The notes under the pieces are model-generated. The model searched no databases, had not been told where the DNA came from, and was given only the letters and a program-made list of their open reading frames with translations. A DNA stretch of 7,024 nt. It comes from Symbiobacteriaceae bacterium. Lineage in GTDB: Bacteria > Bacillota > JAAYKD01 > WRDA01. The DNA lies in contig WRDA01000071.1 of NCBI GenBank assembly GCA_009783675.1, forward strand, positions 1 to 7,024. The letters run 5' to 3'. Position 1 is the first letter of the stretch. Each line of letters opens with the position of its first letter. A program made the position numbers and the translations under genes. Shown here one piece after another: positions 1-4,402 of this stretch.

Positions 1-48
1 AAGAAGGGTCTGCAGAGGCGGTCGGAGAAGCTAGCTGATGGTGGCTGA
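1..48 (+). CDS. 3' end of an upstream phage gene, frame uncertain
   Basis: The window opens inside what is probably the end of a structural or tail gene, because a lysis cassette follows. Two frames are open from the edge. One ends at a TGA at 46-48 (last residues KLADGG) and the other at a TGA at 36-38 (last residues GSAEAVGEAS). Too little is present to choose between them or to name the product. The TGA at 36-38 overlaps an ATG at 38-40 that opens only a 20-codon frame, which I do not support as a gene. Confidence 0.25.
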   Translation, partial: KKGLQRRSEKLADGG

Positions 49-55
49 ACATAGC

Positions 56-80
56 AAAAGCAACAAAATTTGTTGCTTTT
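56..80. promoter_or_regulatory. 25-bp palindrome overlapping the -35 of the left small-RNA promoter
   Basis: The arms AAAAGCAACAAA (56-67) and TTTGTTGCTTTT (69-80) are perfect reverse complements around one central base. The right arm contains the -35 hexamer of the downstream promoter (73-78), so a dimeric repressor bound here would block that promoter. As RNA it would also form a 12-bp hairpin followed by T residues, so it may instead, or also, terminate transcription of the upstream gene. Both uses are inferred; only the symmetry is seen directly. Confidence 0.6.
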
Positions 81-101
81 TAGCACATTTCACACTATAA
101 T
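73..101 (+). promoter_or_regulatory. sigma-70/sigma-A promoter of the left small RNA
   Basis: TTGCTT (73-78), a 17-bp spacer and a perfect TATAAT (96-101) predict a start near 108. The same layout, TTGCAT-17-TATTAT, precedes the related RNA at the other end of the window, which supports both calls. No ORF with a good start follows closely, so the product is probably a short RNA ending at the hairpin at 145-188. Confidence 0.75.
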
Positions 102-107
102 ACAGGC

Positions 108-188
108 AGAAGAGCAGTCTGCATGGCAGAAGGCTAATGGTTAAGGCTAACCACCGACCTGTGCCGGACGGGTGGTTAGTCTTTCTTC
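108..188 (+). ncRNA. Small RNA related to the toxin-antisense RNA at 6792-6878 (orphan copy)
   Basis: The predicted transcript of about 80 nt runs from a consensus promoter to an intrinsic terminator. Its 5' part matches the right-hand RNA: both contain CAGAAGA, then TCTGC-loop-GGCAGA (a short hairpin), then AGAAGG and an ATG a few bases on. The right-hand copy lies convergent to a holin-like toxin gene and is probably its antisense antitoxin. Here the opposite strand has no toxin gene. It keeps only codons reading AAG AAA GAC TAA (KKD-stop, 178-189), the same ending as the toxin, preceded in frame by a TAG. This may be a degenerate toxin-antitoxin locus, or an RNA that acts in trans on the right-hand toxin mRNA or on the downstream holin region. 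The ATG at 137 with AAGG before it opens a 21-codon frame through the terminator; I regard it as incidental. Confidence 0.6.
145..188 (+). terminator. Intrinsic terminator of the left small RNA
   Basis: GGCTAACCACC (145-155) pairs with GGTGGTTAGTC (171-181) in an 11-bp stem with one G-T wobble, followed by TTTCTTCT. Sequence and placement parallel the terminator at 6830-6878, whose stem also begins GACTAAC. There is no T run on the minus-strand side, so it should act on plus-strand transcripts only. Confidence 0.8.
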
Positions 189-216
189 TAACGCATAACT
201 GAATGTTTTTACCGCT

Positions 217-250
217 AAAACAGCGCCTCTTAGGGGGCGCTTAGTTATTT
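217..250 (+). terminator. Terminator-like hairpin before the lysis genes
   Basis: AGCGCCTC (222-229) and GGGGCGCT (234-241) form an 8-bp stem with one T-G pair and a TTAG loop. The stem is followed by TAGTTATTT and preceded by AAAA, so it could work weakly in either direction. Two terminators ahead of the holin imply that the lysis genes use antitermination or a promoter just downstream. The best candidate is a weak TTGGAA (249-254), 16 bp, TAAATA (271-276). Confidence 0.5.
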
Positions 251-301
251 GGAAGAGGTAATACTAACTCTAAATATCATCTATCCAAAGGAGATTTACA
301 T

Positions 302-715
302 ATGCAAGAATTATTCGAAGCTCTAAAGGTTCAGGAGTTGGCAACAGCTCTACTGTCTTTCCTGGCTACCTACGTCACATATGTCCTGCTCCCGATGGCC
401 AAGGAGGCAGTGAGTAAATATATACTTGAACGAAGAGTCGGTATTGCGTCCACATACCTCACTGCATTAAATGACCTTGTCGCAGATGCAGTTGGCGAAG
501 TCTTTCAGACTTATGTTCGCGACCTTAAGGAAACGGGCAAATGGACTGAGGATACGCAAAAGATCGCTCGCCAGAAAGCACTCGATCAGGTCCGCGAGAT
601 GATGTGTGAGGGCATGAAAGACACTGTGACCACTCTGCGTGGCGACATTGATCGCTATGTTGGCATGCTGATCGAAAGTCGCCTGGACAGTCGGAAAGAG
701 GCAAAGCTACAATGA
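302..715 (+). CDS. Phage holin, LLH-like family
   Basis: This 137-residue protein probably forms or gates the membrane lesion that lets the endolysin reach the wall. Residues about 12-34 are a single hydrophobic span (LATALLSFLATYVTYVLL), then a basic turn and a long charged helical region with the pattern AVGEVFQTYVRDLKETGKWT followed by a helix ending in REMM. That N-terminal span with a helical tail of this length and pattern is typical of the LLH-type (phage holin 6) family found in Firmicute phages. The start is fixed by AAAGGAG seven bases before the ATG. The stop overlaps the amidase start (ATGA, 712-715), so the two are translationally coupled, which supports the lysis role. Holins are poorly conserved, so the exact family is less certain than the role. 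Confidence 0.75.
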   Translation: MQELFEALKVQELATALLSFLATYVTYVLLPMAKEAVSKYILERRVGIASTYLTALNDLVADAVGEVFQTYVRDLKETGKWTEDTQKIARQKALDQVREMMCEGMKDTVTTLRGDIDRYVGMLIESRLDSRKEAKLQ

Positions 716-1518
716 GAGTAGTTATTGATCCCGGACATGGCGGTACAGACCCCGGTGCTATCGGCGCATCAGGGACGCTGGAGAAGGATGTCAATCTTTC
801 TCTATCCTTGCTGCTCAGAGAATCACTTCGCAAATGTGGCATAGAGGTCTTTCTTACCCGAGAAAACGATACCACTCTGAGCATCTCCGAAAGAGTGGTC
901 ATGATCAGGACTTGCAAGCCTGACCTGATGCTATCTATCCATCATAACGCCGGCGGTGATCTCGCTACAGGCAGTGAGGCACTGTATCGCAGCTCAGGCA
1001 TACCCAAGCCCGGTGAGGTTGAGCTAGCCAAAGCGCTTGCCACCGGAGTAGCTGCCACCCTGTCTATCAGCTATCGCAGGGTTCTTGCCCATGAGCACGG
1101 GGTCTTGCGCAGCGACTGTGTTGCTGTGACTTTGGAGTCAGGTTTCCTTTCCAATCCAGTTGAAGAGCGACTGCTGAAGGACCCTGATACGCAGCGCAAT
1201 CTTGCTGAAAGCATAACCCGTATTGTCATAGCTCACTTTGGACTGTCGCAGGGTCAGCATCAGGAGATGGACGCCATCGCTATCTGGCGAGACGGTGCAT
1301 ATGTCTGTGACGGCATCCTGCACAACGGCACATCCTACGCTCCCGTACGCAAGTTCGCCGAGGCACTTGGCTTGCAGGTGGACTGGAATGGTGCTGAGCG
1401 CATGGTTGTCCTGACGACCAAAGACATCGCTACCATCCTCCTTCGAATCGACGGAGCTGAGATCACTCAGCTTGAAGATGGCAGGATTCTGCTGAGAGCT
1501 AAAGCAGCCCAGGAGTAG
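712..1518 (+). CDS. Endolysin: N-acetylmuramoyl-L-alanine amidase (Amidase_3) with stalk-type C-terminal domain
   Basis: This zinc amidase cuts the bond between muramic acid and the stem peptide during host lysis. Residues 1-175 form an Amidase_3 domain: IDPGHGG holds the first zinc ligand H9, E24 in TLEKDVNL the second and H77 in SIHHNAGG the third, and E142 in TLESGFLSNP is the catalytic glutamate. Residues about 186-240 (DGAYVCDGILHNGTSYAPVRKFAEALG and the WNGAERMVVL turn) resemble the copper-amine-oxidase N1-like stalk domain common in Clostridial cell-wall amidases, probably for wall binding. There is no signal peptide, as expected for an enzyme released through the holin. It is 268 residues long, complete, and starts inside the holin stop codon. 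All catalytic residues are present, so it should be active. No clear terminator follows it. Confidence 0.93.
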   Translation: MRVVIDPGHGGTDPGAIGASGTLEKDVNLSLSLLLRESLRKCGIEVFLTRENDTTLSISERVVMIRTCKPDLMLSIHHNAGGDLATGSEALYRSSGIPKPGEVELAKALATGVAATLSISYRRVLAHEHGVLRSDCVAVTLESGFLSNPVEERLLKDPDTQRNLAESITRIVIAHFGLSQGQHQEMDAIAIWRDGAYVCDGILHNGTSYAPVRKFAEALGLQVDWNGAERMVVLTTKDIATILLRIDGAEITQLEDGRILLRAKAAQE

Positions 1519-1554
1519 CCCTCCACTCGTGGTTCCACCAATTATTATGACATC

Positions 1555-1582
1555 TTGACACCAATGTCCCTCGTTCTAAAAT
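1555..1582 (+). promoter_or_regulatory. Promoter of the serine recombinase gene
   Basis: A perfect TTGACA (1555-1560) is followed by a 16-bp spacer and TAAAAT (1577-1582). A 17-bp spacer to AAAATA is also possible. The expected start lies near 1589, inside the inverted repeat and after its left outer arm, which matters for how the ribosome site folds. Confidence 0.6.
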
Positions 1583-1619
1583 AAGGCTTAATATTTATCA
1601 GCCTTATTGAAACGAGGGA
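1567..1619 (+). promoter_or_regulatory. Long two-part inverted repeat covering the recombinase -10 and ribosome site
   Basis: TCCCTCGTT (1567-1575) pairs with AACGAGGGA (1611-1619), and ATAAGGCT (1581-1588) with AGCCTTAT (1600-1607). The right outer arm contains the Shine-Dalgarno GAGGG (1614-1618). RNA that reads through from the lysis genes would bury the ribosome site in this stem, while RNA started at the local promoter lacks the left outer arm and could be translated. It could also be a DNA operator or a recombinase binding site. Confidence 0.6.
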
Positions 1620-1627
1620 TAGTTTAT

Positions 1628-2452
1628 ATGCAAAGAGCGGCATTGTATACCAGAGTATCGACCCCTGAACAAGCCAGAGAAGGATACTCCCTGGCAGCTC
1701 AGGAGAAAGTCCTGCGCCAGTATTGTGAACAGCACGGTTTCGAAGTCCATGAACTCTACAGCGATGAAGGAATCAGTGGCAAGAGTCTGGATAACCGGCA
1801 TGAGATGAACCGCATGATGGCTGATGTCGAAAAGAAACTGTTCGACATCATTATCGTCTGGAAGTTGACCAGGTTGACCCGGAGCCTTCTTGATCTCTGC
1901 AGTATCTGTGAACTGCTCGAAGATAAAGGAATTGCCCTGATCAGCTACACAGAGTCCTTCGACGCCTCTACTCCTGCCGGAAGAATGATGCGAGGCATTT
2001 TAGGAGTCATCGCCCAATGGGAACGAGAGGTCATCTCGGAAAACGTCAAGTTAGGAAATATGCAGCGCGCAGAGAGCGGGAGACCAATGTGCGCTTATAT
2101 CCTCGGCTACGATAGGCTGGACGACGAGTTGGTTATCAATGCCAGGGAAGCCGAGATAGTACGCTTTATATTCCAGAGCTACCTTCGTCTGCTCAATCTT
2201 CATCGCGTCATAGGCATCTGCGAGGAGATGGGCTTTACCGGCAAACTCGGTAAACCTCTCGGCACCAACGCGATCCACCGCCTGCTCTCCCATAGTGTTT
2301 ATGCCGGATATCACTACCATGCAGGACAGGTATACAGAGGGCACCACGAACCAATCATCTCGGTAGGTATGTATAACGAAGTGCAGTGTATGCTTACCAG
2401 ACGCTCCAGCGGGACCAAGAGAAGAAATCCAATTATTATTCTACCGGAATAG
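1628..2452 (+). CDS. Serine recombinase of the large (site-specific) class, C-terminally shortened
   Basis: A DNA recombinase that makes staggered cuts through a 5'-phosphoserine link. The resolvase-type catalytic domain spans residues 1-145: YTRVS with nucleophile S11 and R9, SDEGISG, WKLTRLTRS with R82 and R85, the TPAGRMM loop and the WERE helix. A Recombinase-type DNA-binding domain follows at about 155-255 (GYDR...EAEIVRFIFQSYL...GKPLGTNAIHRLLSHSVYAGYH). The protein ends at residue 274, where family members of roughly 450-550 residues continue into a Cys-rich zinc ribbon and a coiled coil; no Cys-rich frame follows. I chose ATG 1628, with GAGGG nine bases upstream, over the TTG at 1607, which lies in the inverted repeat. 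The truncated form may be a degenerate integrase, or may do inversion or resolution. Because it is intact up to a clean stop and has its own promoter, I call it a gene rather than a pseudogene. Confidence 0.85.
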   Translation: MQRAALYTRVSTPEQAREGYSLAAQEKVLRQYCEQHGFEVHELYSDEGISGKSLDNRHEMNRMMADVEKKLFDIIIVWKLTRLTRSLLDLCSICELLEDKGIALISYTESFDASTPAGRMMRGILGVIAQWEREVISENVKLGNMQRAESGRPMCAYILGYDRLDDELVINAREAEIVRFIFQSYLRLLNLHRVIGICEEMGFTGKLGKPLGTNAIHRLLSHSVYAGYHYHAGQVYRGHHEPIISVGMYNEVQCMLTRRSSGTKRRNPIIILPE

Positions 2453-2497
2453 CATTAGTGTGTTCCAGAGATAAAGGCTGATTTGAGCGTTTTTCTC

Positions 2498-2521
2498 TGG
2501 CACATTTTTGGCACATCTCTT
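2498..2521. repeat. 24-bp direct repeat, left copy (putative integrase P-arm site)
   Basis: Identical over 24 bp to 2751-2774. Each copy contains TGGCACAT twice, 11 bp apart, about one helical turn, as expected for paired arm-type binding sites of a tyrosine integrase. The two copies lie on either side of the tRNA-Gly core. A 7-bp inverted repeat, CCAGAGA (2465-2471) and TCTCTGG (2494-2500), sits at its left edge. The arm-site role is inferred. Confidence 0.65.
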
Positions 2522-2612
2522 CTGAGTTTTATGGAAATATGGTGAAAGAGGTGGCAATAAACGGCATCATTTCTCGCAGGCATAAACGTCGCAAACCCTG
2601 GTGTGTACAGAG

Positions 2613-2632
2613 AAAAAGCCCCCGCAGGGGCT
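2613..2632 (-). terminator. Intrinsic terminator of the integrase transcript
   Basis: Read on the minus strand, AGCCCC, a 4-base TGCG loop, GGGGCT and a T run form a compact terminator 80 bases past the integrase stop and just after the tRNA 3' end. It would end the integrase message. After integration it could also serve the restored tRNA-Gly gene. Confidence 0.8.
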
Positions 2633-2640
2633 GAAATCTC

Positions 2641-2697
2641 TGGAGCGGTAGACGGGATTCGAACCCGCAACATTCAGCTTGGGAAGCTGACGCTCTA
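2641..2697 (-). other. attP core: 3' part of a tRNA-Gly(CCC) gene
   Basis: On the minus strand this reads as the 3' 57 bases of a tRNA: the 3' half of the D stem (GAGC), the anticodon stem TCAGC/GCTGA with loop TTCCCAA (anticodon CCC, 2681-2683), variable loop ATGTT, the T arm with loop TTCGAAT, acceptor strand CTACCGC, discriminator T and an encoded CCA. The 5' acceptor strand, the 5' D stem and most of the D loop are absent; the integrase gene lies there instead. This is the usual mark of a phage that integrates into a tRNA gene and carries the 3' end to restore it. It is not a functional tRNA gene by itself. Confidence 0.88.
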
Positions 2698-2712
2698 ATC
2701 TTCTGTAACCCA

Positions 2713-3915
2713 TTATACAGCAGGATTAGCAACGATTTGCTTCTCAACTTTGGCACATTTTTGGCACATCTCTTTAAAATACTCATTTAGCATACCAGTA
2801 GCTCGGGTAAATGAGGTATCATTCATCTTGCGATAAATGTCGGTAACGTCCGCCAGGGAATGTCCTAATAAATACTTCTGCGTCGCATCGTCGATTCCTG
2901 CTGCGAACAGGTCTGTCGCATAAGTGTGACGCAGATAATGTGGTGTGACTTCTTCCGCAAATGGAGAACTCTCTGTCAGAACTCTATTTCGATACAGCTT
3001 AGCACCGGCGGTGATGTGGCACTGACGGGTGAATGAACTCCACCACCACTTACAGGCTGTTTGGGTGGCTCTGGAACCGTCAGTCTTGGGGAAGAGTATA
3101 TCTGTCGGTGATCTTCCCTCACACTGGCGCATCAGGTAAGGTAGAAGTATATCCGGGATGGGAACATCCCTGAAACCTACGCTGGCATCTCCTTTAACCT
3201 TCCGCTTACGCAGTTTCCCGGCTTTAGTGTCACCTAAAGAGCCGACATTACTGCGCATCTCCAGGTTCTTAGTAATTTTGATGCGCGTATGCTCAAAATC
3301 CACATCACCGACATTGAGTGCCAGGCATTCACCGCGCCTGAGACCACAGCAGAGCAGGGTGAGGACATAAACCCCCCGTGGGTGAGTTTTCGCTGTCTCG
3401 TAAACTGCTGCGCGTTCCACATCAGTTAGGGGTCGACGTGCATCTTCGGTGAGTTCCGGTAGTTCCAGTCGTGCTGCCGGATTCCGCATGATGAGTCCTT
3501 CGGCTTCAGCATCGCTAAACAACTGGCGGATGGCAATGCGTATCTTGGTAACGGTTCCTACCTTACCACCAGCATAGGCGTTGAGCAGATCCTTCAGATG
3601 TGATGTGCGTACATCCCTCAGTCGCATGTGCCCTATGGCTGGGAGGATATCCAGCCTGACTTTGGTGGCATAATGGTCTTGCTGTGTCGGTGTGGCGTTG
3701 GCTTTGTATACTCGTAACCAGGTGCTGGCCCATTCAGCCACAGTGAGGTCATTATAGACAAAACCGCTAGACCGCATGCGTTTAGCCTCGTCGAGTTTAC
3801 GCTCAAACTCCGGTCGGTTCCTGGCACGAATGGTAATCCGATGAGGTTTTCCTTCCGGAGTATGTCCGACAACCATGGTACTTCGGAAATAGCCGTCCTT
3901 GTTCTTCTTGGGCAT
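2713..3915 (-). CDS. int: Tyrosine-type phage integrase
   Basis: Catalyses integration and excision between attP and attB. Residues 1-30 are a basic arm-binding N-terminus (MPKKNKDGYFRST), about 55-145 a SAM-like core-binding domain (TVAEWASTWLRVYKAN...LFSDAEAEGLIMRNPA), and 160-385 the catalytic domain with R193 (GLRRGE), H326-x-x-R329 (HYLRHTYATDL), H352 (LLGHS) and nucleophile Y361 (TDIYRKMN). All are intact, and 400 residues is normal for the Tn916/Firmicute phage group. ATG 3915 is preceded by GAGGTGG eight bases upstream; an in-frame GTG at 3927 lies within that site and is unlikely. The last codons contain one 24-bp direct repeat, so the gene end doubles as an arm site. The gene points into the attP core, the usual arrangement. 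No convincing minus-strand promoter is seen; the 5' leader may be long. Confidence 0.95.
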   Translation of the reverse strand: MPKKNKDGYFRSTMVVGHTPEGKPHRITIRARNRPEFERKLDEAKRMRSSGFVYNDLTVAEWASTWLRVYKANATPTQQDHYATKVRLDILPAIGHMRLRDVRTSHLKDLLNAYAGGKVGTVTKIRIAIRQLFSDAEAEGLIMRNPAARLELPELTEDARRPLTDVERAAVYETAKTHPRGVYVLTLLCCGLRRGECLALNVGDVDFEHTRIKITKNLEMRSNVGSLGDTKAGKLRKRKVKGDASVGFRDVPIPDILLPYLMRQCEGRSPTDILFPKTDGSRATQTACKWWWSSFTRQCHITAGAKLYRNRVLTESSPFAEEVTPHYLRHTYATDLFAAGIDDATQKYLLGHSLADVTDIYRKMNDTSFTRATGMLNEYFKEMCQKCAKVEKQIVANPAV

Positions 3916-3941
3916 GAAAATCACCACCTCGAGATAATTAG

Positions 3942-3954
3942 GAGCAATTTGCTC
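3942..3954. promoter_or_regulatory. Small palindrome upstream of int
   Basis: GAGCAA-T-TTGCTC is a perfect 13-bp palindrome 27 bp before the integrase start. It shares the AGCAA/TTGCT core of the larger palindrome at 56-80. It may be a regulator site near the int control region, but it is short enough to arise by chance. Confidence 0.3.
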
Positions 3955-4145
3955 TCACCTGACATTTTTGTCTATCGACAGAGGTTCTCTCCCCTGTTAC
4001 GATTACGATAACAGTGCTGCCCGAACCTCTTCTGAGGGCTAGGGGGCCGGGGTAAGTGGTAACACTTGCCCCATTATGCTAGCAGGCAATGTTACCAATA
4101 GATTCAAAGGTACCACTAACATTAATGATCAGACCAGGAGGTTGG

Positions 4146-4175
4146 ATGATTATAGGTGCGATTAATAACAGGTGA
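4146..4175 (+). CDS. Possible 9-codon leader peptide MIIGAINNR
   Basis: A strong AGGAGG (4136-4141) stands four bases before ATG 4146, which opens MIIGAINNR and stops at TGA 4173-4175. The stop lies on the right arm of stem 4 and next to the left arm of stem 5, and a terminator-like hairpin begins 20 bases later. That order (short ORF, competing stems, terminator, structural genes) is that of translation-coupled attenuators. The short spacing and small size make chance a real alternative. Confidence 0.35.
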   Translation: MIIGAINNR

Positions 4176-4194
4176 TCATTTGGGTAACCATGAC

Positions 4195-4216
4195 CCCCCG
4201 CTGCGTCGGGGGTTTT
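4195..4216 (+). terminator. Terminator-like hairpin in the leader
   Basis: CCCCCG (4195-4200), loop CTGCGT and CGGGGG (4207-4212) are followed by TTTT. The T run is short, so it may be a conditional (attenuator) rather than a full terminator. It sits wholly inside the 10-bp inverted repeat 4179-4188/4236-4245. Confidence 0.6.
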
Positions 4217-4327
4217 CCATCTACTGATTGCTTTAGTTACCCAAAGCCGTTGTGATTCTGGCATGAAATGGCTTATTATGTCCTAAAAATATATTCCGGA
4301 CTTAAAACTAATGTTTCGTGCAATAAA

Positions 4328-4356
4328 GAATTAGTATTCATCAAAAGAGCTATAAT
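4328..4356 (+). promoter_or_regulatory. Likely promoter of the methyltransferase operon
   Basis: A perfect TATAAT (4351-4356) lies in an AT-rich stretch about 47 bases before the start codon. The -35 position at 17 bp spacing reads GAATTA, a poor match, so the promoter may be weak or need an activator. If used, transcripts would begin near 4363 and bypass the upstream leader. Confidence 0.5.
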
Positions 4357-4363
4357 ATACCAG

Positions 4364-4396
4364 CTTATTAGTTATCACCATGAAATAATAAGGAGG
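4364..4396 (+). promoter_or_regulatory. Hairpin or dyad touching the methyltransferase ribosome site
   Basis: CTTATTA (4364-4370) pairs with TAATAAG (4386-4392), and the right arm covers the first three bases of the strong Shine-Dalgarno AAGGAGG (4390-4396). The stem is AT-rich and would only partly hide the site. It could also be a DNA-binding dyad just after the transcription start, where a regulator or the methyltransferase itself might bind. Confidence 0.35.
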
Positions 4397-4402
4397 TATA
4401 TA

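Larger units (their letters stand above)
3980..4245 (+). ncRNA. Structured leader or noncoding RNA upstream of the methyltransferase operon
   Basis: Five stems abut in 266 bases with almost no gaps. (1) AGAGGTTC 3980-3987 with GAACCTCT 4023-4030, enclosing CTGTTA/TAACAG. (2) GGGGTAAGTG 4049-4058 with CACTTGCCCC 4063-4072, loop GTAA. (3) AATGTTA 4088-4094 with TAACATT 4117-4123. (4) AATGATCA 4124-4131 with TGATCATT 4173-4180. (5) TTTGGGTAAC 4179-4188 with GTTACCCAAA 4236-4245, enclosing a terminator-like hairpin. Stem 3 touches stem 4, and stems 4 and 5 share two bases, so they could compete. GGTAAC/GTTACC recurs in stems 2, 3 and 5, allowing alternative pairing. I do not recognise a known riboswitch. 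Transcription direction is inferred from the terminator and the downstream genes; no strong promoter at its start is visible. Confidence 0.5.

Noticed and set aside
137..202. 21-codon ORF within the left small RNA (and the 15-codon one at 6823-6870)
   Set aside because: Both are read through terminator stems, and their sequences diverge while the RNA structure is kept.
1607..1627. TTG start for the serine recombinase
   Set aside because: It lies in the arm of the inverted repeat and precedes the GAGGG site; ATG 1628 fits the family start (MQRAALYTRVS).
2641..2697. Functional tRNA-Gly gene
   Set aside because: The 5' acceptor strand, the 5' D stem and most of the D loop are missing and replaced by the integrase end; it is an attachment-site remnant.
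2455..2786. Minus-strand ORFs of 72 and 85 codons across attP
   Set aside because: They run through the tRNA piece, the terminator and the arm repeats, and show no protein-like pattern.
4049..4216. T-box riboswitch, suggested by GGTACCAC (4109-4116) upstream of a terminator
   Set aside because: The conserved TGGNACCGCG antiterminator element and a specifier loop are not present, and no amino-acid gene follows.
4268..4402. 45-codon N-terminal extension of the methyltransferase frame
   Set aside because: It has no ribosome site, is AT-rich, contains the promoter and has none of the family's conserved segments. ATG 4403 has a strong AAGGAGG.
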